Assembly: GCA_949285075.1 (NCBI GenBank)
Contig: CASDXF010000027.1
Coordinates: 1 to 45,560, forward strand
Direction of reading: 5' to 3'
Origin: an uncultured Bacteroides sp.
GTDB lineage: Bacteria > Bacteroidota > Bacteroidia > Bacteroidales > Bacteroidaceae
Length of the DNA stretch: 45,560 nt
Shown piece after piece: positions 8,204 to 17,079 of this stretch (positions are counted from its first letter, which is position 1; every line of letters starts with the position of its first letter). The translations under genes and the position numbers were made by a program. The notes under the pieces are model-generated. The model searched no databases. It was given only the letters and a program-made list of their open reading frames with translations, and had not been told where the DNA came from.

Positions 8204-10108
8204 ATGGCAGATAAGAAAGAGAAACTCTTCTCGGACTTCTCGTCCGTCAGTACGGATGAATGGATGGCGAAAGTGACAAGCGACCTGAAGGGCGCAGACT
8301 TCGAGAAGAAGCTGGTTTGGAAGACCAATGAAGGCTTTAAGGTGAAGCCTTTTTATCGATTAGAAGATTTGAAAGACCTGAAAACTACCGACGCTCTTCC
8401 GGGAGAATATCCTTATTTAAGGGGGACGAAGAAAGGTTCTAACGAGTGGCTGATACGTCAGGAAATCAATGTAGACTCTCCTGAGGAAGCGAACGCTAAG
8501 GCGTTGGATATACTGAACAAGGGGGTAGACTCGCTGTCTTTCCATGTGAAAGCGAAGGACCTGAGCGCCGGTTATGTGGAGACGCTGCTTGAAGGCGTTC
8601 AGGCGGAATGCGTGGAACTGAACTTCTCCACGTGTCAGGGACATGTCGTAGAACTGGCTAACTTACTGGTTGACTATTTCCGGAAGAAAGACTATGACGT
8701 GAAGAAGCTGAAAGGGTCTATTAACAACGACTTCTTCAATAAGATGCTGACTCGGGGAAAAGAGAAGGGCGACATGGTGCGGACGGCGAAGGCGCTCATC
8801 GAGGCCATACAGCCGCTTCCTTTCTACCGCGTGATAAACGTTAACGCCGTTACGCTGAACAACGCCGGAGCCTACATCTCGCAGGAGTTGGGCTATGCGT
8901 TGGCGTGGGGAAACGAGTACATGAGCCAGTTGACGGAAGCGGGTGTTCCCGCGGCGTTGGCTGCCAAGAAGATAAAGTTCAACTTTGGCGTAAGCTCCAA
9001 TTACTTCCTTGAGATAGCCAAGTTCCGCGCCGCCCGTATGCTGTGGGCGAATATCGTATCCGCTTACGGGCCCAAGTGTCTGCGCGACTGCGAGAATAAA
9101 GGAGAGAACGGAGAGTGCCGCTGCGCCGCGAAGATGGCCATTCACGCCGAGACCTCCTCGTTCAACCTTACCCTGTTCGACGCTTACGTGAACCTGCTCC
9201 GCACGCAGACCGAGGCGATGAGCGCTACGCTCGCCGGAGTGGACTCGCTGACCGTCGTTCCTTTCGACAAGGCGTACGAGACACCCGACGAGTTCTCCGA
9301 GCGGTTGGCCCGTAACCAACAGCTGTTGCTGAAGGAGGAGTCGCACTTCGATAAGGTAGTCGACCCGGCGGCCGGCTCTTACTATATAGAGAACCTGACC
9401 GTCTCCATCGCTCAGCAGGCGTGGAACCTGTTCTTGGAGGTAGAGAAGGAAGGCGGTTTCTACGCGGCCCTGAAGAACGGTTCGGTGCAGCGTGCGGTGA
9501 ACGCCTCCAACGAGGCGCGTCACAAGGCGGTGGCCCAACGCCGGGAGGTGCTGTTGGGCACGAACCAGTATCCCAACTTCAACGAGAAGTCCGAGGGCAA
9601 GCGTCCGGTAGCGGCGAAGTGCTGCTGCGGAGGCGGTGACGCCCACTCGTGCGAGAAGGATGTGGAGACGTTGGTGTTCGACCGCGCGGGCAGTGAGTTC
9701 GAGGCGTTGCGTCTGGAGACGGAAGAGTCCGGTAAGAGGCCGAAAGCCTTCATGCTGACCATCGGCAACTTGGCGATGCGTCAGGCGCGCGCGCAGTATT
9801 CGTGTAACTTCCTCGCCTGTGCCGGCTATGAGGTGATTGACAACCTCGGGTTCGAGACGGTAGAGGCCGGAGTAGAGGCGGCTATGGCGGCTAAGGCGGA
9901 CATCGTAGTTCTCTGTTCGAGCGACGACGAGTATGCGGAGTACGCTATTCCGGCGTTTAAGGCGTTGGACGGAAGGGCCATGTTCATCGTTGCCGGCAAC
10001 CCCGCTTGTGCGGAGGAGCTGAAGGCGGCGGGCATTGAACACTTTATCCATGTTCGTGTAAACGTGTTGGAGACGTTGAGGAAATTTAATGAGATATTGT
10101 TAAAGTAA
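8204..10108 (+). CDS. mutA: Methylmalonyl-CoA mutase small subunit
   Basis: Non-catalytic beta subunit (634 aa) of the heterodimeric adenosylcobalamin-dependent methylmalonyl-CoA mutase, which interconverts succinyl-CoA and methylmalonyl-CoA; in Bacteroidales this feeds propionate formation. The N-terminal TIM-barrel-like part carries family blocks (KPFYRLEDLK, GEYPYLRGTK, FNFGVSSNYFLEIAKFRAAR, DPAAGSYYIENLT). The C-terminal Rossmann-like domain is present but lacks the DxHxxG cobalamin-ligand motif seen in the large subunit, as expected for this subunit. A Cys-rich insertion (KCCCGGGDAHSCEKD) lies before the C-terminal domain, and another cysteine cluster (CLRDCENKGENGECRC) around residue 290. 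It is 21 bp upstream of mutB and cotranscribed with it. Confidence 0.97.
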   Translation: MADKKEKLFSDFSSVSTDEWMAKVTSDLKGADFEKKLVWKTNEGFKVKPFYRLEDLKDLKTTDALPGEYPYLRGTKKGSNEWLIRQEINVDSPEEANAKALDILNKGVDSLSFHVKAKDLSAGYVETLLEGVQAECVELNFSTCQGHVVELANLLVDYFRKKDYDVKKLKGSINNDFFNKMLTRGKEKGDMVRTAKALIEAIQPLPFYRVINVNAVTLNNAGAYISQELGYALAWGNEYMSQLTEAGVPAALAAKKIKFNFGVSSNYFLEIAKFRAARMLWANIVSAYGPKCLRDCENKGENGECRCAAKMAIHAETSSFNLTLFDAYVNLLRTQTEAMSATLAGVDSLTVVPFDKAYETPDEFSERLARNQQLLLKEESHFDKVVDPAAGSYYIENLTVSIAQQAWNLFLEVEKEGGFYAALKNGSVQRAVNASNEARHKAVAQRREVLLGTNQYPNFNEKSEGKRPVAAKCCCGGGDAHSCEKDVETLVFDRAGSEFEALRLETEESGKRPKAFMLTIGNLAMRQARAQYSCNFLACAGYEVIDNLGFETVEAGVEAAMAAKADIVVLCSSDDEYAEYAIPAFKALDGRAMFIVAGNPACAEELKAAGIEHFIHVRVNVLETLRKFNEILLK

Positions 10109-10129
10109 GCTGACAAACAAGAAAACGAT

Positions 10130-12277
10130 ATGAGAAAAGATTTTAGCAACATAGATATATTCGCCGGCTTTCGGCCTGTCGACGGCGCCGAATGGCAAAA
10201 GGCGAACGGGATTTCCGCCGACTGGAAAACGCCGGAACACATTGAGGTGAAACCCGTGTATACGAAAGAGGACCTTGAGGGCATGGAGCACTTGGACTTT
10301 GCGGCGGGCGTTCCTCCCTATCTGCGCGGCCCCTATTCTGTAATGTACGTCCTTCGTCCGTGGACTATCCGCCAGTACGCGGGCTTCTCTACGGCGGAAG
10401 AGTCCAACGCTTTCTACCGCAGGAATCTGGCTTCCGGGCAGAAGGGACTCTCCGTAGCTTTCGACTTGGCCACGCACCGCGGCTACGACCCCGACCACGA
10501 GCGGGTGGTGGGAGATGTCGGCAAGGCCGGCGTATCCATCTGTTCCTTAGAGAACATGAAGGTGCTGTTCGACGGCATTCCGCTGAACAAGATGTCGGTG
10601 TCCATGACGATGAACGGCGCGGTGCTTCCCGTCATGGCCTTTTATATCAACGCGGGACTGGAGCAGGGGGCCAAGTTGGAGGAGATGGCCGGAACCATCC
10701 AGAACGACATCCTGAAGGAGTTCATGGTGCGCAATACCTATATTTATCCGCCCGCGTTCTCCATGAAGATTATCTCTGACATCTTCGAGTACACCTCGCA
10801 GAAGATGCCCAAGTTCAACTCTATCTCCATATCGGGCTACCACATGCAGGAGGCGGGAGCCACGGCGGACATCGAGTTGGCTTACACGTTGGCCGACGGA
10901 CTGGAATACCTGCGCGCCGGCATAGCGGCGGGTATCGACATCGACGCGTTCGCTCCTCGTCTCTCTTTCTTCTGGGCCATTGGCATGAACCACTTTATGG
11001 AAATTGCCAAGATGCGCGCCGCCCGTATGCTGTGGGCCAAAATCGTGAAGCAGTTTAACCCCAAGAACCCGAAGTCGTTGGCGTTGCGCACGCACTCCCA
11101 GACATCCGGTTGGTCGCTGACGGAACAAGACCCCTTCAATAACGTGGGCCGTACCTGTATCGAGGCGATGGCGGCCGCTTTGGGGCATACGCAGTCGCTG
11201 CACACCAACGCGTTGGACGAGGCCATCGCGCTGCCTACCGACTTCTCGGCCCGCATCGCGCGTAACACGCAGATATACATTCAGGAAGAGACTTATGTCT
11301 GCAAGAACGTAGACCCGTGGGGAGGCTCCTACTACGTAGAGTCCCTGACGAACGAAATCGCTCATAAGGCGTGGGAGCATATTCAGGAGATAGAGAAGCT
11401 CGGGGGTATGGCCAAAGCCATCGAGACGGGCATCCCCAAGATGCGCATCGAGGAGGCGGCGGCGCGTACGCAGGCTCGTATAGACAGCGGCGCGCAGACC
11501 ATCGTGGGCGTGAATAAGTATCGCTTGGACAAGGAAGAGCCGATTGACATTCTGGAGATTGACAATACGGCGGTGCGTCAGGAGCAGATTGAGAACCTGA
11601 AGCGACTGAAGGAAGGCCGCAATCAGGCGGAAGTGGACAAGGCGTTGGAGGCCATTACCGAGTGCGTAAGGACGGGCAAGGGCAACCTGCTCGAACTGGC
11701 GGTAGAGGCGGCCCGTGTCCGCGCCACGTTGGGAGAGATTTCGTATGCCTGCGAGAAAGTCGTGGGTCGGTATAAGGCAGTAATTAGAACAATATCAGGC
11801 GTGTATTCATCAGAGAGTAAGAACGACGGCTATTTCAAGCGCGCTTGCGAGATGGCCGACAAGTTCGCGAAGAAGGAAGGCCGCAGGCCTCGCATCATGA
11901 TTGCGAAAATGGGACAAGACGGTCACGACCGCGGCGCGAAGGTCGTGGCGACGGGATACGCGGACTGCGGCTTCGACGTGGACATGGGGCCGCTGTTCCA
12001 GACTCCGGCCGAGGCGGCCCGGGAAGCGGTGGAGAACGATGTCCATGTAGTGGGAGTATCCTCGTTGGCGGCGGGACACAAGACGCTGATTCCGCAAATC
12101 ATCGAGGAACTGAAGAAGCTCGGCCGCGAGGATATTCTGGTGACCGCCGGCGGCGTGATACCTCCTCAGGACTACGATTTCTTGTATAAGGCGGGTGTCG
12201 TGGCCATTTTTGGTCCCGGTACGCCGGTCGCCAAGTCCGCGGCTCAAGTATTGGAAATCTTGTTGGATGAAGAATAG
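10130..12277 (+). CDS. mutB: Methylmalonyl-CoA mutase large (catalytic) subunit
   Basis: Catalytic alpha subunit, 715 aa. The substrate-binding barrel occupies about residues 1-560 ([20 protein letters not shown], then [20 protein letters not shown] and [13 protein letters not shown]). The C-terminal B12-binding domain (about 585-715) has the cobalamin-ligand motif in [10 protein letters not shown], the axial histidine being about residue 599, followed by [18 protein letters not shown] and the conserved [13 protein letters not shown]. All main family motifs are present, so the enzyme should be active if adenosylcobalamin is available. The gene ends 25 bp before a 20-bp-stem terminator. No epimerase, meaB or decarboxylase gene is in the window. 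Confidence 0.98.
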   Translation: MRKDFSNIDIFAGFRPVDGAEWQKANGISADWKTPEHIEVKPVYTKEDLEGMEHLDFAAGVPPYLRGPYSVMYVLRPWTIRQYAGFSTAEESNAFYRRNLASGQKGLSVAFDLATHRGYDPDHERVVGDVGKAGVSICSLENMKVLFDGIPLNKMSVSMTMNGAVLPVMAFYINAGLEQGAKLEEMAGTIQNDILKEFMVRNTYIYPPAFSMKIISDIFEYTSQKMPKFNSISISGYHMQEAGATADIELAYTLADGLEYLRAGIAAGIDIDAFAPRLSFFWAIGMNHFMEIAKMRAARMLWAKIVKQFNPKNPKSLALRTHSQTSGWSLTEQDPFNNVGRTCIEAMAAALGHTQSLHTNALDEAIALPTDFSARIARNTQIYIQEETYVCKNVDPWGGSYYVESLTNEIAHKAWEHIQEIEKLGGMAKAIETGIPKMRIEEAAARTQARIDSGAQTIVGVNKYRLDKEEPIDILEIDNTAVRQEQIENLKRLKEGRNQAEVDKALEAITECVRTGKGNLLELAVEAARVRATLGEISYACEKVVGRYKAVIRTISGVYSSESKNDGYFKRACEMADKFAKKEGRRPRIMIAKMGQDGHDRGAKVVATGYADCGFDVDMGPLFQTPAEAAREAVENDVHVVGVSSLAAGHKTLIPQIIEELKKLGREDILVTAGGVIPPQDYDFLYKAGVVAIFGPGTPVAKSAAQVLEILLDEE

Positions 12278-12301
12278 CAAATAGTAGCGAGTTCGTATAT
12301 T

Positions 12302-12345
12302 AAAAGAATAAGGGGAGCGCCATGCGGCGCTCCCCTTATTCTTTT
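12302..12345. terminator. Bidirectional terminator between mutB and the lipoprotein gene
   Basis: A 20-bp perfect stem (12302-12321 with 12326-12345) closed by a 4-nt loop ATGC; the arms end in A-run and T-run, so it works in both directions between convergent genes. Confidence 0.92.
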
Positions 12346-12366
12346 ATGTATTATGCTTAATGGAGA

Positions 12367-12801
12367 TTAGCTTTTCTTTAGCGTCATCTTTTCATAGTCA
12401 TCATACTTGATTCCGTCTTCGGTATAGCTATCCCTATATTCTATAACCATTTTGCTAGAGCTAAACTCGACAACGGTTATCGTTACACTTTCATCATATA
12501 TTGTGAAAGTAATCTTGTTGCCTTTGGCTGACCAGTTTCCGTGGTCTGTATAGCCGTCTTCCATAACGGCGCATGTCCCGTCTGCGTTGAGGGTGAACGT
12601 CCATTCGCCTTCGTTATACCTATCCGTCCCGCTGTCTACTACTTTTCCGTCTTCTTTGAAGTTATACGCATCTTCGATAACACTCCATGTACCAACCAGT
12701 TTCTCATTAGATACGTTCACATCATCATCGTCGTTGCAAGCGGCGAATGCCATACATACGCTCATCATCATGCAAGCGTAGATTAGTCTTAATGTTTTCA
12801 T
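12367..12801 (-). CDS. Lipocalin-like surface lipoprotein
   Basis: Small lipoprotein of 144 aa. The signal MKTLRLIYACMMMSVCMAFAAC ends at a lipobox Cys (residue 22), followed at once by NDDDD, the acidic pattern that in Bacteroidota directs lipoproteins to the cell surface. The mature part has the lipocalin-like repeat of short strands, LVGTWSVIEDAYNFKEDGK, WTFTLNADGTCAVMEDG, NWSAKGNKITFTI and a final VTITVVEFSSSKMVIEY, as in the Bacteroidales family of small lipocalin-like proteins. No function is assigned to this group with certainty. Codons are more A+T-rich than those of neighbouring genes. It is a single-gene unit facing mutB. Confidence 0.8.
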   Translation of the reverse strand: MKTLRLIYACMMMSVCMAFAACNDDDDVNVSNEKLVGTWSVIEDAYNFKEDGKVVDSGTDRYNEGEWTFTLNADGTCAVMEDGYTDHGNWSAKGNKITFTIYDESVTITVVEFSSSKMVIEYRDSYTEDGIKYDDYEKMTLKKS

Positions 12802-12899
12802 AAATTCATTATTTTATTTTTATTAAATATGGCGCGAATATACGAATATTATTTATTGGCGATATTATTACAGTGTAGAATAAAATTCAACAATAGGGA

Positions 12900-13150
12900 T
12901 TCGTTTAAGTTTTGCCCGGGTTTATTCTGTGGGGGCTTCTCGGGTATGTTTTTTTACTTCCGCCATAAGTGAGATTCGCGTTAGCCCTTCTTCGTTTGTC
13001 AGTTCGCCCTGCGGCTCGCGAGAGATAGCCCTGCGGCTTGTGAGAAACAGGGCAGCGGCTCACGAGAAACAGGGCTGTTTCTCAAACGGGGAGTAAGGCT
13101 TTGATAATAAGTGGATTCGTGCGTGAATGACTATGACCGCATATTTGTTT
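12900..13150 (+). repeat. Long intergenic repeat, partial copy F (central part)
   Basis: Aligns by eye to 26770-26985: CGGGTATGTTTTTTTAC, GATTCGCGTTA, CGTTTGTCAG, then 22-bp units of the type GGCTCGCGAGAGATAGCCCTGC (from about 13012), and TTGATAATAAGTGGATTCGTG. The end motif pairs of the full copies are not recognisable here. It fills most of the 547-bp gap between divergent genes. Confidence 0.6.
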
Positions 13151-13314
13151 TTTTCACCAAGAGACCGTTCGGATTTTGTTCGGGCTTATTTTGAGAGACC
13201 GAAGAGGAATTTAAAATAAACCAGACAAAATCGCTTAAACGCAAATCTTAAATAAACTTTAAAATCCGAAGCCTGTTCATGTGGCTTTCTATCTATACAT
13301 ATCCAATCTTTTCT

Positions 13315-13322
13315 TACCTTTG
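13315..13322 (+). promoter_or_regulatory. Candidate -7 element of topB
   Basis: TACCTTTG, an exact TAnnTTTG match 26 bp before the start codon at 13349. The -33 region has no good TTTG (TTTC at 13286-13289, 25-bp spacer). Confidence 0.5.
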
Positions 13323-13348
13323 CGCACTGTTACTCAGAAACGAAAAGA

Positions 13349-15475
13349 ATGATAGTCTGCATAGCCGAGAAACCGTCCGTAGCCCGCGACATAGCCGAGG
13401 TGCTTGGGGCTCGTACAAGGAAAGAGGGATACATAGAGGGGAACGGATACCAAGTGACTTGGACGTTCGGCCATCTCTGTACGCTGAAGGAACCGCACGA
13501 GTACACGCCGGGATGGAAGTCGTGGAGCCTGAGCAGCCTCCCCATGATTCCGCCTCGTTTCGGCATCAAGCTGATAGAGAATCCGACGTACGAGAAGCAG
13601 TTCCATATCATAGAGGGACTGATGCGAGGCGCCGACATGATAATCAACTGCGGCGATGCCGGGCAGGAGGGAGAGCTGATTCAGCGTTGGGTGATGCAGA
13701 AAGCCGGGGCTAGCTGTCCGGTGAAGCGGCTGTGGATTTCCTCGCTGACGGAGGAGGCCATCCGTGAGGGATTCGCCAAGCTGAGAGACCAGTCGGAGTT
13801 CCAGTCGCTGTACGAGGCGGGCCTTTCTCGGGCGGTGGGCGACTGGCTGCTCGGCATGAACGCCACCCGCCTGTATACGATAAAGTATGGACAGAATCGG
13901 CAGGTGCTTTCCGTGGGCAGGGTGCAGACGCCTACGTTGGCCCTGATAGTCAACCGTCAGATGGAGATAGCCAACTTCCAGCCCAAGCAATACTGGGAGC
14001 TGAAGACCGTGTACCGGGATACGCTTTTCTCCGCCCTGATTCGGAAGAGCGACGAGGAGTTGGCGGCGGAAGAGGAAAAGAACGGCGGGAAGAAGCGGAC
14101 GGAGAACCCCGGCATCGACCCCATAGCCAACCGGGAGGAGGGCGAGGCGTTGGTGCGCCGCATCGAGTCGCTTCCCTTCACGGTGACTTCCGTCGGCAAG
14201 AAGGACGGCAAGGAATACGCCCCGCGCCTGTTCGACCTGACCTCGCTTCAGGTGGAGTGTAACAAGAAGTTCGCTTATTCGGCCGACGAGACGCTCAAGC
14301 TCATCCAGTCGCTGTACGAGAAGAAGGTAACGACTTATCCGCGCGTGGACACGACGTTCCTGAGCGACGACATCTATCCCAAGTGCCCCGGAATACTGAA
14401 AGGCCTGACCGACTACGCCGCGCTTACCGCTCCGTTGACGGGAGCGAAGCTGCCCAAATCAAAGAAAGTGTTCGACAACTCGAAGGTGACCGACCACCAC
14501 GCCATCATTCCCACGGGAGTTCCGGCGAGGAACCTTACGGACATGGAGCGGAGGGTGTACGACTTGATAGCCCGCCGCTTCATCGCCGCTTTCTATCCCG
14601 ACTGTAAGGTCTCTACCACCACCGTGACGGGCGAGGTGGACGGAATCGTGTTCAGGGCCACCGGAAAGCAAATTGTGGAGCCGGGGTGGAGGGCCGTTTT
14701 CGCCAAAGAGCCGACCGCCTCCGACGAGAGGGAAGGGGAGGAGGAGAAGACGCTGCCCGCCTTCGTGAAGGGGGAGAGCGGCCCGCATGCGCCCGACCTG
14801 AACGAGAAGTGGACGCAGCCCCCGAAGCCTTACACGGAGGCCACGCTGCTGCGGGCGATGGAGACCGCCGGAAAACTTGTGGACAACGACGAGCTGCGCG
14901 ACGCGCTGAAGGAGAACGGCATCGGACGGCCGTCTACCCGGGCGGCCATCATCGAGACGCTGTTCAAGCGGAACTACATCCGAAAGGAGCGCAAGAACCT
15001 GATAGCCACGCCCACGGGGATAGAACTGGTGGGACTGATTCACGAGGAGCTGCTGAAGTCGGCGGAGCTGACCGGAATATGGGAGAAGAAGCTGCGCGAG
15101 ATTGAGCGGAAGACCTACGACGCCCGGCAGTTCTTGGAGGAGCTGAAGCGGATGGTGACGGAAATCGTGATGAGCGTGCTCTCGGACAACACGAACCGGA
15201 GGATTACCGTGCAGGCCCCCGTCGCCGAGGCGGGAAAGGCGAAGAAGGAGCCTAAGAAGAGGGAGCGGAAAGCGTCGCCCAAGAAGGAGCCGGCGGAACG
15301 GAAGAAGGCCGCTTCGCCGAGGAAGGCCGCTCCGTCGGCCGACGAGCCCGTGGTGGGACAGCCTTGCCCGCTGTGCGGAAAGGGCGTAATCATCAAGGGA
15401 AAGACGGCCTACGGCTGCTCGGAGTGGCGCAACGGCTGCGCTTACCGCAGGGCTTTCGACCCGAAGGATGCTTAA
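13349..15475 (+). CDS. topB: DNA topoisomerase III (type IA)
   Basis: Type IA topoisomerase, 708 aa, which passes one strand through a transient 5'-phosphotyrosine break. The N-terminal Toprim domain starts at residue 1 (MIVCIAEKPSVARDIAEVLG; acidic pair in INCGDAGQEGELI). The catalytic tyrosine is Tyr330 in TTYPRVDTTFLSDDIYP, and the conserved LRAMETAGK and GIGRPSTRAAIIETL blocks follow. The C-terminus has a Lys/Arg-rich linker (about 625-665) and one zinc-ribbon-like cysteine set (CPLCGKGVI ... GCSEWRNGCAY). Bacteroidales carry both chromosomal and conjugative-element TopB; nothing mobile surrounds this copy, and its composition matches the neighbourhood, so it is probably the chromosomal one. 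Confidence 0.96.
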   Translation: MIVCIAEKPSVARDIAEVLGARTRKEGYIEGNGYQVTWTFGHLCTLKEPHEYTPGWKSWSLSSLPMIPPRFGIKLIENPTYEKQFHIIEGLMRGADMIINCGDAGQEGELIQRWVMQKAGASCPVKRLWISSLTEEAIREGFAKLRDQSEFQSLYEAGLSRAVGDWLLGMNATRLYTIKYGQNRQVLSVGRVQTPTLALIVNRQMEIANFQPKQYWELKTVYRDTLFSALIRKSDEELAAEEEKNGGKKRTENPGIDPIANREEGEALVRRIESLPFTVTSVGKKDGKEYAPRLFDLTSLQVECNKKFAYSADETLKLIQSLYEKKVTTYPRVDTTFLSDDIYPKCPGILKGLTDYAALTAPLTGAKLPKSKKVFDNSKVTDHHAIIPTGVPARNLTDMERRVYDLIARRFIAAFYPDCKVSTTTVTGEVDGIVFRATGKQIVEPGWRAVFAKEPTASDEREGEEEKTLPAFVKGESGPHAPDLNEKWTQPPKPYTEATLLRAMETAGKLVDNDELRDALKENGIGRPSTRAAIIETLFKRNYIRKERKNLIATPTGIELVGLIHEELLKSAELTGIWEKKLREIERKTYDARQFLEELKRMVTEIVMSVLSDNTNRRITVQAPVAEAGKAKKEPKKRERKASPKKEPAERKKAASPRKAAPSADEPVVGQPCPLCGKGVIIKGKTAYGCSEWRNGCAYRRAFDPKDA

Positions 15476-15483
15476 GTAAAAAG

Positions 15484-15565
15484 GGTAAGATAAACTGTAA
15501 TTTGTGCGCATGGAGATTCGCCGAAAAAGCCCATCTTCGCGACCGAGTTAATACAGTTATTTACC
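15484..15565 (+). other. Long-range inverted repeat before the DUF418 gene
   Basis: GGTAA (15484-15488) and AACTGTA (15493-15499) pair with TACAGTT (15552-15558) and TTACC (15561-15565), enclosing about 52 nt that can fold further. It sits in the 109-bp gap before the start at 15585. There is no T-run, so it is not a simple terminator. Confidence 0.4.
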
Positions 15566-15584
15566 TTATTACACATTGATTCTT

Positions 15585-16418
15585 ATGCAAACGCTTGAAC
15601 CCGCGAGAACAGACTCGCGCCGCATCACCGTCATCGACGCCATGCGCGGCATCGCCCTGTTCCTACTGTTGGGCGGGGTGTCGTTGGGCATCATCGCTTA
15701 CGAGCAGCTGAAGAAGCCCGCCGTGGAGCAGGTCGAGCAGGGCCCTCGCCGTCGTCCGAACTTCTCGGCCGAGCGTCCCGACGTGTCGCTCGCGGCCACG
15801 CTGAAGAACAACGCCGCCGACCGCCTCGTTATGAAGGCCAACTTTCAGCACCGTTCCGGGCGCGTCTACATGACGCTCGGGCTGTTCGTCTTGGGCTTGT
15901 TGGCCGGACGCGTCCGCCTCTTCCATGAGCTGGACAAGTATCGCGCGGTGATGTACCGCCTCGCGGGAGTCTCGGTCGTCCTGCTCGCGTTGTTCTACGT
16001 GCTGCAAGGCCATCTGCCGAGGAGTTGGGACAATCCGTGGCTGAACTGGCTCTCCATGCCCGTGGGCAACCTCATCAATCTGCTGACGGCCTATCTGTGG
16101 GTAACGGCCATCGTCTACCTCTACCGGAAGGCGAGCGTGGAGAAGGCCCTCGCCCCCGTCGTCAGCTACGGACGGATGGGACTGACGAACTACATCCTCC
16201 AGTCCGTCCTCGGCGTGTTCCTGTTCTACCGCTTCGGGTTGGGGCTGAACCAGTACGTCGGCCCGTTCCTCGGCATGATGGTTTGCTTGGGATACAGCTG
16301 CGTGCAGATTTACTTCAGCCATTGGTGGCTAAGGCGTTTCCGCTACGGCCCGTTGGAGTGGCTTTGGCGTTCCGGCACGTACACCAGTTGGCAGCCGCTG
16401 CGCAAGGCGGTGGCGTGA
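15585..16418 (+). CDS. DUF418-family membrane protein, internally shortened
   Basis: Inner-membrane protein of 277 aa from the ATG at 15585 (an in-frame TTG at 15576 is less likely). The N-terminus RRITVIDAMRGIALFLLLGG is the family opening, and the C-terminal half is typical: YMTLGLFVLGLLAGRVRLF, SYGRMGLTNYILQSVLGVFL, and the terminal RYGPLEWLWRSGTYTSWQP. Family members are usually about 350-400 aa. Here the first helix runs almost directly into the SLAATLKNN segment that normally comes after several more helices, so roughly 100 residues of membrane sequence seem absent. The function of the family is unknown, with transport suggested. Whether this copy works is doubtful. It lies 109 bp after topB. 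Confidence 0.75.
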   Translation: MQTLEPARTDSRRITVIDAMRGIALFLLLGGVSLGIIAYEQLKKPAVEQVEQGPRRRPNFSAERPDVSLAATLKNNAADRLVMKANFQHRSGRVYMTLGLFVLGLLAGRVRLFHELDKYRAVMYRLAGVSVVLLALFYVLQGHLPRSWDNPWLNWLSMPVGNLINLLTAYLWVTAIVYLYRKASVEKALAPVVSYGRMGLTNYILQSVLGVFLFYRFGLGLNQYVGPFLGMMVCLGYSCVQIYFSHWWLRRFRYGPLEWLWRSGTYTSWQPLRKAVA

Positions 16419-16485
16419 GGCGACGGCGGTTCTCACCGGACCGCGTCGGCAGAAGTCCCTTTTCCCAGTCTTTTAGGATAAACGG

Positions 16486-16524
16486 AGCTTGTCTTGGCAA
16501 CGGCTTGCCGGGACAAGCTTTTTT
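16486..16524 (+). terminator. Rho-independent terminator
   Basis: AGCTTGTC (16486-16493) pairs with GACAAGCT (16512-16519), extended inward by TGGCAA/TTGCCG, followed by a run of Ts (16519-16524). Ends the topB/DUF418 unit. Confidence 0.85.
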
Positions 16525-16707
16525 ATGTGGAATATGACGTGAGGCATCTCCGCTCCATGACGATGCCTGATGACCTCGCTAAAGGCATGAAGCGCGGTTC
16601 ATTCGGCCGTTTCCGGACGGCGTTTTTTATAAAGAGTCGGTTAGGGAGCGATTGGATTTGGTGCAGCCCCGTTTTTTTATTTCCGGACTCTTCAAAATCC
16701 GTACGCT

Positions 16708-16741
16708 TTTAGAGATATTCTCCGGTTTTTCCCTATCTTTG
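16708..16741 (+). promoter_or_regulatory. Candidate promoter of the DUF6261-like gene
   Basis: TATCTTTG at 16734-16741 matches the -7 consensus, with TTTA at 16708-16711 (22-bp spacer) in the -33 area. A start a few bases later would put all seven 40-bp repeats inside the mRNA leader of the gene at 17080. Confidence 0.5.
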
Positions 16742-16760
16742 TTGCTGTTGCGAACGCCCG

Positions 16761-17040
16761 GCCCGTGATTTCTTCCCGCCGTTGCGGTGGCGTATTCGTG
16801 GCCTGCGATTCCTTCCCGTCGTTGCGGCGGCGTTTTCGCGGCCTGCGATTCCTTCCCGTCGTTGCGGCGGCGTTTTCGCAGCCTGCGATTCCTTCCCGTC
16901 GTTGCGGTGGCGTTTTCGCGGCCTGCGATTCCTTCCCGTCGTTGCGGCGGCGTTTTCGCAGCCTGCGATTCCTTCCCGCCGTTGCGGTGGCGTTTTCGCG
17001 GCCTGCGATTCCTCCCCGCCGTTGCGGTGGCGTTTTCGCG
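16761..17040 (+). repeat. Seven perfect-length 40-bp tandem repeats
   Basis: Units start at 16761, 16801, 16841, 16881, 16921, 16961 and 17001, each exactly 40 bp; the unit reads GCCTGCGATTCCTTCCCGTC then GTTGCGGCGGCGTTTTCGCG. They differ by a few substitutions only, mostly C/T and G/A, with the first unit the most divergent. The array ends 39 bp before the start codon at 17080. Forty is not a multiple of three, and although every + frame is open, no plausible start or protein family is seen, so I do not call it coding. Confidence 0.95.
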
Positions 17041-17079
17041 GCTTAAATATTGTTCTATTTTTAAAATAAGAGAAGAATT

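Noticed and set aside
8663-10051. A 462-codon minus-strand open frame inside mutA
   Set aside because: It is the antisense of a G+C-rich gene; the plus strand encodes a clear methylmalonyl-CoA mutase subunit.
16761-17040. Possible CRISPR array in the 40-bp repeats
   Set aside because: The whole 40-bp unit is repeated; there is no variable spacer between repeats.
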